Both the position numbers and the translations under genes were made by a program. Below are positions 1 through 9,600 of a DNA stretch of 64,000 nt, in pieces (within the stretch, counting starts at the first letter, position 1; every line of letters starts with the position of its first letter). The notes below the pieces were generated by a model. That model saw nothing but the letters and a program-made list of their open reading frames with translations, was not told where the DNA came from and made no database searches. The stretch lies in contig BJOX01000357.1 in the NCBI GenBank assembly GCA_009731375.1, positions 1 through 64,000 of the forward strand, in the 5' to 3' direction. This stretch comes from Paulinella micropora. Lineage: Eukaryota > Cercozoa > Imbricatea > Euglyphida.

Positions 1-278
1 CGGCAGGCGCGGCCCAGAGTGCAATAAAAAAGAACTGCGGGCAAGCCCGCTAATTTTCGCCAGAGAACATCGAGCTGTGTTCTCTTCGGCCCGCGCCCCA
101 CGGTCTGACTTTTTTGGTACAAAAAAAGCTTGTATTCAGTAAAAGAATTTTTTGAAATCCTTGGACAGTGTGTTTTAATCAACGAAAAGCTTCGGCACAG
201 GTGAGTCAAGAAAGAAGAGGTTGCGGGGAGGAGGTTTGAAAAACAGGTTGTGGCACAAACACACCTGCCAAAAAAAGT

Positions 279-845
279 CTAGAGTTGCTTGCGCAAGGAA
301 TAGTGAAGATATCCGCCATCTCCTATGGCCACCGCTCCTACGTACTCCCAGCCCTTGTGGCAGGCCGCATCCATTGCACAGCACTCGCAAGCCCCGCCAA
401 CCAGCTTTTTTCTAGCTTTATGATAGCAAGGCGGGCCGCAGGCGGCCGAACCCACATCTTTTGTAAACAGAGTAACAGCTCCCATAATTTTATAACCGCC
501 ATCATACGCATAATCGCGAATCCACACACAGGCAAACCTGGTGGTACTTGCAGTAGCGGCGGCGAGGACGGGGCACTTGTCGGCCAAGGCCGTCTTGTCC
601 CCGAGACGAAAGGTGGCGCCGCAGTTGGACGGATCGTGAGGTTCTGTACCGCAAGGCGATCGCGGTTGGCGGCCGCCATCGGTCCCCCCGGCAGTTGGCG
701 CAAGGGCGCCCTGCCGCTTGGTTTTGCTTAAAGCAGGCTTCACACAACGAGCCCGTGCTNNNNNNNNNNGAGAAAAGAATTTAACCACTGGGCACAAAGG
801 TGGGGAGCCTAAGTTGGACAGCGTAGCAGTGAACACCACCACCAT
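279..845 (-). CDS. Cys-rich hypothetical protein interrupted by an assembly gap
   Basis: The open frame runs from an ATG at 845 to a stop at 279 and crosses ten unknown bases at 760-769, so the reading frame across the gap is not certain. The part beyond the gap has about ten cysteines, including pairs such as CGPPC and CECC, and a Gly/Tyr-rich C-terminus, which suggests a small disulfide-bonded or metal-binding protein. The first residues are hydrophobic and could be a weak signal peptide. I do not recognise the family. The longest open frame starts further upstream at a GTG, which I did not use. The gene may be spliced. Confidence 0.3.
   Translation of the reverse strand: MVVVFTATLSNLGSPPLCPVVKFFSXXXXARARCVKPALSKTKRQGALAPTAGGTDGGRQPRSPCGTEPHDPSNCGATFRLGDKTALADKCPVLAAATASTTRFACVWIRDYAYDGGYKIMGAVTLFTKDVGSAACGPPCYHKARKKLVGGACECCAMDAACHKGWEYVGAVAIGDGGYLHYSLRKQL
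760..769. other. Assembly gap (10 N)
   Basis: Ten unknown bases lie inside the Cys-rich open frame. A run of exactly ten is typical of a placeholder gap of unknown size. Confidence 0.95.
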
Positions 846-894
846 GCGGTTGGCAGACGCCACGTACCGCGCAGCGGTTGCTGCCCAAGAAATT

Positions 895-1983
895 CTAGGG
901 CTGGGTGAATCGAAGCAGGGGAGAAGTTCTCTCCCCTAGCGCTTCCCTGCACGCCGCTTCCAGAATGTCACGGTCGTCCTCAAAGTACACATTCACCTGG
1001 CGCACAGCTCCTCCCACCAGCCTATCTGCCTTGAGCGGCTTTTGCCCCTGGTGCTTGGCGCGGTAGCGAGCAGCCGCCAGCCTGCCCGCTTTGATCAACA
1101 GCGCCGCCCTCTTGGCGCCCTTGGGTTTGGGCGCCTCGGCCAGTTGCAAAAAGATATCCGTCATGGCCAACTCTCGCCGTGGTACTGGCGCCTCGGCCGT
1201 CGCGGTGAGGGCGGGCGGAAAAGTTAATTCTTTCAGTGCCCCCATCGCCTGACGCGCGCTGTTGCGAGTCTCGTCGTTGAGGAAAATCCTGTCCCTGTCG
1301 TCTAGGCGAAGGCCCTGTGCCTCCAGTATGGCCTGGTACAGCTTCACGGGTGCCAGGGACATTTGTACCAGAGCGCTGCTAGCTTCTTGACTTAGTCTTT
1401 TGCGCGCCTCCAGCAGCGCCATCCGCTGCTCGATCAACTCGAGCTCCGAGCTCGATTCCAGGCGGCGTTTCTTGGCGGGCGGCTGTGGGAGCGAACTCAG
1501 CACGTCGTGCCTGATCTCCTCTGACAACCGCTCGCGTCGCAGAGGCATAGCGGCCTCCAATTGCTCATCCCCGACCACCGCCCGTGCCGCCAGGTTGGCC
1601 TGCTCCGACCGTAACTGTTTCGCTCTCTCGCCTGGCACTAGCGCCAACACCTGCAGGAGCTTGTCAAAGGGCAGGCAGTCGACTGGTCTCCCTAGCCGAC
1701 CATCGCTTCGCGCAAACTTGAATTTCTTGAGCGATCGTTTTATTCCCAGCGTTTCTAACTGTGGTTGGAGACGATGGTAGATATTTTGCGCGTCTACGCC
1801 AGAGCATCCTTTGAAGGCGATGATAGCATCCGTGACAGAAAAAGCACCGTCCTTTTGCCTCTTCACTAATTTGCCAAAGTCCGTCTCCTGCAGTGTCATA
1901 AGTAACGGGTTCGACTCGATGGCCTCGTTGGTGACAGCAGCGGTCAGGTTGGGCTGCCCGTTACTCGCAGACACTTCCATCAT
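895..1983 (-). CDS. Hypothetical protein with KilA-N/MSV199-like N-terminal half
   Basis: This is a 362-aa frame beginning MMEVSASNG; the longer open frame starts at a GTG and is not used. The N-terminal half (about residues 25-150) has the pattern seen in KilA-N/MSV199-type DNA-binding proteins of large DNA viruses and some protists: a short 'ITDAI'-like helix, a conserved aromatic/basic patch, the phrase VDCLPFDKLLQVLALVPGE, then a basic Arg/Gln-rich stretch ending in VVGDEQL. The middle holds a nuclear-localisation-like PAKKRRLE and a charged, probably coiled-coil helix. The assignment rests on motif resemblance only and would need a profile search. It lies tail-away from the Sel1 gene downstream and could be a host gene or an old viral gene. 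Confidence 0.4.
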   Translation of the reverse strand: MMEVSASNGQPNLTAAVTNEAIESNPLLMTLQETDFGKLVKRQKDGAFSVTDAIIAFKGCSGVDAQNIYHRLQPQLETLGIKRSLKKFKFARSDGRLGRPVDCLPFDKLLQVLALVPGERAKQLRSEQANLAARAVVGDEQLEAAMPLRRERLSEEIRHDVLSSLPQPPAKKRRLESSSELELIEQRMALLEARKRLSQEASSALVQMSLAPVKLYQAILEAQGLRLDDRDRIFLNDETRNSARQAMGALKELTFPPALTATAEAPVPRRELAMTDIFLQLAEAPKPKGAKRAALLIKAGRLAAARYRAKHQGQKPLKADRLVGGAVRQVNVYFEDDRDILEAACREALGERTSPLLRFTQP

Positions 1984-2129
1984 CCGGGTAGAGATATGAA
2001 AAAGCCTGTACAAAGAGCATACAATTCTTACCATATATTGCCAGCAGGTTTTTTTCGTACATCGAGACCGGTCGGAGCTGTTATAGACCACACAAAATCT
2101 CGTGAACCGTTTTTTGCGTAAAATCTGCG

Positions 2130-2303
2130 AATATCCCTCAAATTTCACCGGGTCCAGCGTTCGTGTCCGTGTGTTAATGTCACCGACCGGTCTTTGCGTG
2201 AAATTGGGTGAAATATCAAAATACACATTTCACCAAATTTCACCAAATTTCACGGGTCCGGCGCTCGTTTCTATTTATCACTTTCACTAACCGGTTTTGC
2301 GTG
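2130..2303. repeat. Duplicated unit with TTTCACCAAA microsatellite
   Basis: Two imperfect copies of a roughly 55-bp unit (GGGTCC-GCG-TCGTTC...ACCGGT-TTTGCGTG) begin near 2145 and 2247. The second is preceded by three tandem TTTCACCAAA-type repeats. A different direct repeat, CCCGGGGAACTTCC, occurs at about 2347 and 2445. No gene is visible between 1984 and 2921. Confidence 0.6.
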
Positions 2304-2536
2304 GGGTTTTGGTACCACGTGACAGTTTTGCCTATGTAGTAAAATTTCCCGGGGAACTTCCTTTTTGTTCCTCACGGCTGCCCATTTGGTTGTAGCCCGG
2401 GTATCCCATTCAATTCGGGGTGAAACCCTCCATGCCCTGTAAATTCCCGGGGAACTTCCCCTCCTACTCCTTTTGCAGTGCTTGAATGAGAAGTCACGTG
2501 GGCAATTTACGACCTGTTGTAGGAAAGTTAGCCCAA

Positions 2537-2620
2537 GAAAATTTTTCGGGGAACGGGGGCGGGCGGGGAAAAATTTTTCTCATTTTTTTCCCCGCCCGCT
2601 CGCCTTTCCCGAAAATTTTC
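2537..2620. repeat. 84-bp imperfect palindrome
   Basis: Two arms of about 37 bases (GAAAATTTTTCGGGG... and its near reverse complement ...CCCGAAAATTTTC) flank a short T-rich loop. The GC-rich cores GGGCGGGCGGGG and CCCCGCCCGC pair almost perfectly. It lies 300 bp upstream of the Sel1 gene and could be a small palindromic element or a folded 5' region. Confidence 0.6.
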
Positions 2621-2921
2621 CTTCGACATTTCGTTGTTGGCAAAATGTCCTTCGCCAAAAAAAAAAACCGCTGGGTGCCGCAATTTACGAATGTCTGATT
2701 TTGCGCAATTAGCGGCATTTGGCCCCAACTGTCGTAAAAATAGGTACACAGTTAAAAAGTTTTTTTTTTGGTGCAACACCACGGAGGGGGGGAGGGCTGG
2801 TTTGTTGGGAGGGGGGGGGGGCCGGCCAAACACAGAAAATTCAGTCCCGCCCGCGGCAAACGGGAAAAAAAAACCAAAAACATACTGCTTAGTACTACTA
2901 CTACTTGACAGGACTGCACCA

Positions 2922-4325
2922 ATGGCTACTTGCGACGCAACCCAGGCGCAACCAAAGCCCTCTGGCAACTTCCAGGAGCTATTAGCCACCTGGTCAGCAC
3001 GGGCAACAAGCCAAGGTCAGAGCTCGGCGGTTTCTCCTATCCAACAGAAAGCAGCCAGCCCTGTCCACAGTACCGCCTTAACGGCTGCAACAGTGGAAAA
3101 TGCCAAGGACTTCGAGTCTTACTCCCAAGCGGCGCACCAAGGCCACGCGGACGCGCAATACCGGCTGGCCCAGTGGTACGCGCCGTCGTTGGTACTAACC
3201 GCGGAAGAAGTTTTTAGTCTTTTTTTTTCTATCAAGGGCGAGCCTCGCCCCCCGGACAAGATTGCCCAGGCACTGCCCTGGTACCAGAGGGCAGCCGAGC
3301 AAGGGCATGTGCAGGCGCAGAAGTGCCTGGGAGAGTATTACGGAAACAATAAAAATGAAGTGCTGGCCTATCATTGGTACCACAAGGCGGCCGAACAAGG
3401 AGAGACGGCCGCACAGGTCGAGATCGCTGTACGTCTGGCACAGGGCACGAGCGCGGCAAAAAGAGACGAGGCCAGGGCCCTGGCCTGGTATTGCCAGGCT
3501 TCACAACAAGCAGGCGCGGAGGCTACGTCAGCACTCCTGGTAGACAGGCTCGCGCACGGCCGGGGGGCAGAGGTGGCCCTTCTGGTGGCCAAGTACTATG
3601 CACACGGCCCGGGAGCTGGGCACCCTGGCACTGACCTTAATGCAGCTTTTTGGTATGTGCAGGTGGCCTCGGCCCGGCCGGGGCATTGGCGCGCAGAGCC
3701 CTGTGTGGCAGAGGCGCAATGCAGAGTGGGCCAGGCCTTTGCGCAGGGCGAGTGGGGGCTGGACAAAAATGAGGCCGAGGCCTTTGCGTGGTATAACCAG
3801 GCCGCTGTGCACGGGAATGCAACTGCGCAGCTAGAAACGGCAGCTCGTCTGCTACAAGGCCGGGGCGTGCAGCCGGACGCTGCGCAAGGCTTCGACTGGC
3901 TGCTCAAAGCGGCCAGGCAGGGCTGCGTTGCCGCGCAGTGCAAGCTCTCTGCCTGGCTGGCGCAGGGGTGCCAGCCCGCCGGGGAGCAGGCAGGGAAGAC
4001 GGGGCACGCCTACGAGCCAGGGAACGGGACAGATCGCCCTGCGGGGAGATGGTTAGCCACCTATAAGGCTGCGCTTTGGTATCAACACGCAGCGTTTGGG
4101 CTCGACCCACACGCGCAGTTCCGCTTGGGTCTGTGCTACGAAACCGGCGCTGGTGTCGGCAGGGATCCGGCACGGGCCGAGGCCTGGTACGCACGGTCCG
4201 CGGCACAAGGGTACGCTGCGGCGCAGCGCAGAGTGCAGCTTGCACCGCACCAGAAAAACTACTCTCAACCGCCAACCCCAAGAAACCTACCCAGTGGAGA
4301 TCGGACGTGGCCAAGGCCAACATGA
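2922..4325 (+). CDS. Sel1-like (SLR/TPR-type) repeat protein
   Basis: This 467-aa protein begins MATCDATQAQ. From about residue 65 to the end it is made of helical repeats of the Sel1-like class, with the recurrent pattern A-x2-W-Y-x2-A-A-x2-G-x2-x-A-Q-x2-L-(A/G) (for example ALPWYQRAAEQGHVQAQ, AFAWYNQAAVHGNATAQ, AEAWYARSAAQGYAAAQ). At least eight units are visible. Such proteins are alpha-solenoid scaffolds for protein-protein contacts; the partner cannot be told from sequence. I chose the ATG at 2922 because the upstream open frame is low complexity. There is no signal peptide. Sel1 repeats also occur in giant-virus genomes, but nothing here requires a viral origin. Confidence 0.8.
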   Translation: MATCDATQAQPKPSGNFQELLATWSARATSQGQSSAVSPIQQKAASPVHSTALTAATVENAKDFESYSQAAHQGHADAQYRLAQWYAPSLVLTAEEVFSLFFSIKGEPRPPDKIAQALPWYQRAAEQGHVQAQKCLGEYYGNNKNEVLAYHWYHKAAEQGETAAQVEIAVRLAQGTSAAKRDEARALAWYCQASQQAGAEATSALLVDRLAHGRGAEVALLVAKYYAHGPGAGHPGTDLNAAFWYVQVASARPGHWRAEPCVAEAQCRVGQAFAQGEWGLDKNEAEAFAWYNQAAVHGNATAQLETAARLLQGRGVQPDAAQGFDWLLKAARQGCVAAQCKLSAWLAQGCQPAGEQAGKTGHAYEPGNGTDRPAGRWLATYKAALWYQHAAFGLDPHAQFRLGLCYETGAGVGRDPARAEAWYARSAAQGYAAAQRRVQLAPHQKNYSQPPTPRNLPSGDRTWPRPT

Positions 4326-5178
4326 TCCTCGATCCGCCGTAGTCGAAAGTGTCGGGGGAATGGAGGGCAAGTTTGTTAATAAAAGCTGGCGGTTTAATTT
4401 TTTTTGGTGACTAGAAATTAAATTTGCAAGCTTAAAAAAAATCCAACTTGCTTCCTTTTTTCCGGGGGCTAGTGCCGAACCCAAGATGTTTCAACGAAAT
4501 TGTTGGAAACATGTATTACGACCCAGAGCCCAGCTCTGGCGGGTGATGCCGAGAGGAGCTGGTGAGTGCTCCTTCGTGCTGATCCGCGGGCTGGTGCTTC
4601 TGGTGAACACGGCGGCAGCACCTGACCCCGGACGGGGCTGGCGCGTACTGCTTAGCTAGACTGGGTTGTGTCTATAAGGAAACCAAACACCTGCCAGACA
4701 GTACGTGCCAGGGCGCGTGACGGTCTGCCCCAGCCCTTTGAGCAGTACAAATTTTCTTGCCCTCCCCTCCATTTTCTCGGCCTTCTCTGTCTCTCTTTTC
4801 TTTGCTGTTCGGCCCCCCCCCCTCCTCCCCTCTGGCCAGAAAACGGCAACGGAAAATCGACTAGTACGATATTGCAACGCGCGGAATGGAAGGGAAAAAC
4901 GGGTGCGTGGGGGGGGGCCACTGTATGATGCTGGCAGGCCGAAAGTGTCAAATGGAAAAAAACATAGCTTGTTCGGTGGGAGAAGGTGAACCCGAACAGG
5001 GGGGGGGAGAGGGAGGAAGAAAAGGTTGGCTGCACAGGGTGGAGGGGGGGGCCGATCTGTTGTGGGAAAAGGTGCGCGGGAGGGGCCAAGGCCACCACGA
5101 GAGAGAGACAGCGAAACAGAGAGAGACCCGTGTGACAAAGTTGTGTTTGTCTCTGCAATTGGAAGGGGGGGGAGACAA
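4326..5178. other. Intergenic, no convincing gene
   Basis: Contains C- and G-homopolymer runs and GAGA tracts. A 57-codon frame begins at 4486 (MFQRNCWKH) and ends at a TAG at 4659; I cannot support it as a gene. Long minus-strand frames here are low-complexity shadows. Confidence 0.6.
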
Positions 5179-5685
5179 ATGCAGTCAGCCGGACCACGCA
5201 TCGTCTACGAGCCAGACCGGGCCGAGCCCTCGAGTGTGCTGTGTGAATTGGTGACGGACCTGGCACAATTAAACGCAGCGCTGGCTAGCACACACCCCGA
5301 CACCGTCGGCCTGTGGCAAACCACGGCGTGCGAGCTGCTGCAACGCCTGCAGACCAAGCCCGAGTTCCAGCAGTGGCTCGCGCAACAAGAGGCAGAGGAA
5401 GTGTTCGGGGAGGCCCAGTCACTGGAGCGCGTGCTAGCTAGGTTGCGTGCGTACGAAATTTCGGTCGTGAGCCACCACTGCGACTTCCACAGGTTCTTGC
5501 AACAACTGGCGCTGGTGCTAGAAGCGCTGCACGCTGTAAACTCCGAGTACGGCCGGGAGTACAACCAGCTGGTGCTGCTTCTGCTTCTGCTTCTGCTTCT
5601 GCTTCTGCTTCTGCTTCTTCTTCTTCTTCTTCTTCTTCTTCTTCTTCTTCTTCTTCTTCTTCTTCTTCTTCTTCTTCTTCCTTGA
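5179..5685 (+). CDS. Hypothetical helical protein ending in a poly-Leu tract
   Basis: This is a 168-aa frame from MQSAGPRIVY. About 130 residues of ordinary, mostly helical, Leu/Ala/Glu-rich sequence end in EYGREYNQLVL, and then a run of Leu codons made by the (CTTCTG)n/(CTT)n microsatellite leads into a stop. I do not recognise the family. The poly-Leu tail is probably microsatellite read-through, and the true C-terminus may be missing or spliced. The Polinton is inserted 88 bp past the stop, so the gene's 3' region is separated from its original downstream sequence. Confidence 0.4.
   Translation: MQSAGPRIVYEPDRAEPSSVLCELVTDLAQLNAALASTHPDTVGLWQTTACELLQRLQTKPEFQQWLAQQEAEEVFGEAQSLERVLARLRAYEISVVSHHCDFHRFLQQLALVLEALHAVNSEYGREYNQLVLLLLLLLLLLLLLLLLLLLLLLLLLLLLLLLLLLLP
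5574..5681. repeat. (CTTCTG)n then (CTT)n microsatellite
   Basis: A hexanucleotide tract runs directly into a pure CTT tract, about 108 bp in total, at the end of the preceding open frame. Confidence 0.95.
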
Positions 5686-5767
5686 GGAAAAGAAAGGCAG
5701 AACGAAGCAAAAAAAGAGACAAGAAAGTAAACAAAGGAAAGAAGCGAAGGGAAAGGAAAATAACTTT

Positions 5768-5773
5768 CAAGGG
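5768..5773. other. Left target-site duplication of the Polinton (CAAGGG)
   Basis: CAAGGG lies directly outside the left inverted repeat and is repeated exactly outside the right one at 27534-27539. A 6-bp duplication is the usual Maverick/Polinton integration footprint. Confidence 0.93.
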
Positions 5774-5918
5774 AGTAGTATAGGGTGCCACTTTGGCACA
5801 CTTTTTCAATACATACCTCCGTTGAAATCAAAATCATTCCAACGGCTCTCCTCTTCATTTCGCAAACAAACAATACAGAAAGCAATTATAAGCAAATAAG
5901 CCTTAGTCTTAAAAGTTA
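5774..5918 (+). repeat. Left terminal inverted repeat of the Polinton
   Basis: 145 bp beginning AGTAGTATAGGGTGCC, identical to the reverse complement of 27389-27533. A small perfect hairpin, GTGCCA-CTT-TGGCAC, lies at 5785-5799, 11 bases from the tip. In protein-primed systems the tip is the replication origin and the integrase substrate. Confidence 0.95.
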
Positions 5919-5955
5919 ATTTCTATTTAAATAATTATAAAGACACATATATAGG

Positions 5956-6477
5956 ATGACGCTGTTCAGGATTTCAAAAGGCTGTGTAATGGTTAAGAAT
6001 AATGAAAAAAGACCTATGGTGAAAGTTCAATGGAGAGAAGGAGGAAAAGTTATGTGTAAGAGTTTCTGCATAGCAAAAGGCAAATCAAAAGAGCAAGCAT
6101 TGGAAGAAGCAAATAAATATCATAAAGAACTTGTAATACCTAAATATGAAGAATGGAAAATAAACTACGACAGTGAAAGAAAAGCAATTAAAAATGAAAA
6201 AATTAAGAAATGGATAATCAAAAGTTATATTTGTGAATGTGGAGCAGAGATTACAAATGGAAGTAAATGTAAGCATAAGAAATCTAATAAACATAAAGAA
6301 AACGTAGAGTTGTTAAAATCTAAGGTTGAACAAGTTAAGAAAGAAGAAGACGAAAGATGTAGTATGTGTGGTTATATGGAAAATAATTGCCATTGCGGTT
6401 CAGGATATAGCAAGTACGATCAGACTTGGAAAGACAAAAGATTAATAGGATTTATGGGTTTTGCTAGCATAGCATAG
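5956..6477 (+). CDS. Zinc-finger protein, first gene of the Polinton
   Basis: 173 aa. The N-terminal third (RPMVKVQWREGGKVMCKSF... EQALEEANKYHKE) resembles the sheet-plus-helix layout of AP2-type DNA-binding domains; this is a weak visual match. The middle has a C2H2-like cluster, CECG...CKHKKSNKH, with the H-x5-H spacing of U1/matrin-type fingers. A second Cys cluster, CSMCGYMENNCHC, follows. A DNA- or RNA-binding regulator is a reasonable inference. A second Met at codon 12 (MVKNNEK) is an alternative start. It is the only gene between the left repeat and the polymerase and is read in the same direction. Confidence 0.75.
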   Translation: MTLFRISKGCVMVKNNEKRPMVKVQWREGGKVMCKSFCIAKGKSKEQALEEANKYHKELVIPKYEEWKINYDSERKAIKNEKIKKWIIKSYICECGAEITNGSKCKHKKSNKHKENVELLKSKVEQVKKEEDERCSMCGYMENNCHCGSGYSKYDQTWKDKRLIGFMGFASIA

Positions 6478-6486
6478 CCGTACAAC

Positions 6487-6616
6487 AATTTCTCCGATCT
6501 AATTGAAATCATTTCGACGGGGGTATGGGTGAATTTTATGTTAAAGACAAGGACACAACACTATATAGAGGCACACAGGGACACAGGACACACCCCACAT
6601 TTGAGACGGAGAAATT
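6487..6616. repeat. Inverted repeat framing the gene 1-polymerase gap
   Basis: AATTTCTCCG at 6487-6496 is the exact reverse complement of CGGAGAAATT at 6607-6616. The gap between the genes (6478-6662) also holds a GGACACA-rich stretch. It could be a 3' structure of the first transcript or part of the polymerase promoter; the purpose is unknown. Confidence 0.45.
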
Positions 6617-6662
6617 ATTTTAATTTTATAAAATTATATTTCCTTAGATATATTTATCAAAC

Positions 6663-9600
6663 ATGGAGACACACACGTATAACGGCAAGGTCTACAGGTT
6701 GGATAGATTAAGGGAATATAAGATAAATTACGAAATCAAGTCTGTCAGGGGTCGGGATGTGCTATATATCAAACCGAAGGTAAGGGGGTATAAAATTGAT
6801 ACACTGACTGCCCAAAACTACTTGAACCAAGTAAGAGGTGCGGTGTATTTCGAACACCATGCTATACCAATAGCGCCACCTTTACCTACGATTGAAGAGA
6901 AAAAAGAAATCAAGGAAAATGTCAGAGACTTGATGCGATATGGCAATTACGAAATCAAGCGAGACGACAGAAAGGAGCACAAACTTGGAATAAACGAAAG
7001 TATTTACAGGGTTGTGTTGAATGGAAACTTTCGGTCTTTCACTATGCGAGATGTAATAAGATTTATTGAAATCATATTGAACGACTTTTTAAAACGACAG
7101 GGGCAAAGAGATAAGGTTGATGTAGGTATTGAGTTTGTAGATTATTATGGCAAAGTATCTACAGGCCAACATTATGTCAATGAAATCTCGGTTGAAAAAG
7201 TTTTAGAAAGATTGTCGTCAATATTTCAAAGCAACGAAAGTCTTTATATGGATGAAAGTGGCACCAACTTTGATAAATTAAAGTTTGTATTAAAGTCTGT
7301 TAAAATGCCTACGGGCGGGGCAAGGCTACAGGTTTTGAACAAACTGGATGTATATAGAAAGAAAGGAGTAATCTGTATTACTAATAGCGATAACTTATGC
7401 TTGGCCAGAGCAATCGTTGTTGTAAAAGCAAAAATTGAAAAACACCAAAAATATTCACAGATTATGCGAGGACGGAAGATACAGCAGGAAATGGCTGAGG
7501 CTTTGCACGACGAAGCGAAAGTCGTTAAGGATGTGTGTGGGATACAAGAAATTAATACATTCGCTAATCACATTAAATACAATCTGGTTATTGTCGAATT
7601 TCCTGAACAAATAGTTTATAAAACAGAACTACTTGATGCGAACGGCGAACGGCTGACTAACCTTTACATTCTAAAGACTGAAGGACATTACGATGCCATA
7701 ACTAACATGAAGTCTATGCTAGGAAAAAAGAATTTCTGCGAGTTGTGTCTAAGAGGGTATATGGAAAGACATGCATGCGACGCCAAATGTAGTATCTGTG
7801 AAACCAAGGGTTGTAAGGGAATAAATGACAAGAGCCAGTGGAAAGAATGTGAGAAGTGTAATAGAAAGTTTCCAAATACTGAATGCTTTAATAATCACAT
7901 GACGACAAACTGCGATGTTAAAGCGAAATGTAAATCGTGCGGTCTTAATTACAGAAAGAAGGACATACATAAATGCGGATATGCGAAATGCCGTAATTGT
8001 AAAGAACTGAAACCACTAGAGCACCAATGTGAAATAGTCCAAAAGGAAATCCTACCGCCGTCAGAAGAATACATATTCTTTGACTTTGAAGCGACACAGG
8101 ACACGGGCGAACACATTGTTAATTATGCTGAAAGCCAGTATTACGATGCTAAAGAACCGCCAGTCATTCATAAGAACATTCAAGACTTTTGTAATTGGGC
8201 TTTTGACACTAAGCACAGCGGATTTACCTTTATCGCACACAATGCTCGCGGTTATGATTGTCAGTTTATTCTTAAGTGGCTTGTAGATAACAAACAGACA
8301 CCATTTGTCATTTACCAAGGCGGTAAGATAATGATAATAACACATAAGAAATACCGCTTCATTGATAGTTTGAGTTTCCTTACGATGCCATTGTCTGACT
8401 TTCCAAAGACATTCGGACTAACGGAACTTAAGAAAGGATACTTTCCGCACTTCTTTAACACAGACAAGAACAAAAACTATGTTGGGGTTATGCCACACAA
8501 GAAACATTACGGCTACGACACTATGCGAGGAGATAAGAGAAAGGAGTTTTTAGAATGGTATGAACAACAGGTTAATAATCACAACCACTTTGATATGGCG
8601 AAGGAAATCGCTGAGTATTGTCATAGCGATGTTGATATACTTAGAAAGGGTTGTATAGATTTTAGAAAGCAGTTTCTTGAATTCGGTATTGACCCGTTTC
8701 AATATACAACTATTGCGAGTTGTGTTATGGCTCTGTATCGTGCTAAGTTTATGCCTGTTAATTCAATTGCGGTATTGAAAGCGGAAAAACAAAACAGGAT
8801 GGCTTCAAGGGCTTGTGTTGAATGGTTAGCCTACAGAAGCAGACTAGACAAAACAGACATTAAGCATGCCTTCAACGGAGGTGAAAAAATGTTTCAACTC
8901 GGGCAATCAAAAATATATGTGGATGGCTGGGACGAGAAAAACAAAATCGCTTATGAGTTTTACGGGTGTCATTGGCACGGCTGTCAGAAGTGTTGGAACG
9001 GCAATGCAATGAATGCCAAGAAAAATAAGACTATGGGCGAACTATACAAGGAAACAATGAGAAGAGAAAAACAACTGAGCCAACAGGTAAAAGTAATAAG
9101 TGTCTGGGAATGTGATTGGAGCCTGATGAAAACCAGTGAAAGACTGGCCGAGGATACCAACGAACGAATTATGGAACAAGAAGGATTAAACCCACGAGAA
9201 GCAATGTTTGGAGGTAGAACGAATGCTCTAACATTGTATTGGAAATCACGACACAGCGACGAATACGCGAAATACATTGACATATGCTCACTCTATCCGA
9301 CCGTTATGTATTATGACCTTTACCCTAGCGGGCACCACGAAATCATCAGACCAAATGATGATGTGGAACGAAAAGATATGCGAAACAAAATCATAAAAAA
9401 GGAATACTTTGGAGTGGCTAAGGTTAAGATGCTACCGCCGAGAGGATTACTACACCCAGTCTTACCAAAAGCGGACAGAGGCAAGATGATGTATTACTTA
9501 TGCGATAAGTGCGGGATGACTGAGCACCACGGAGAATGCAAGCACACCGACAATGAGCGGGCAATAACAGGAACTTGGGCAACTCCAGAAATTTACAAGG

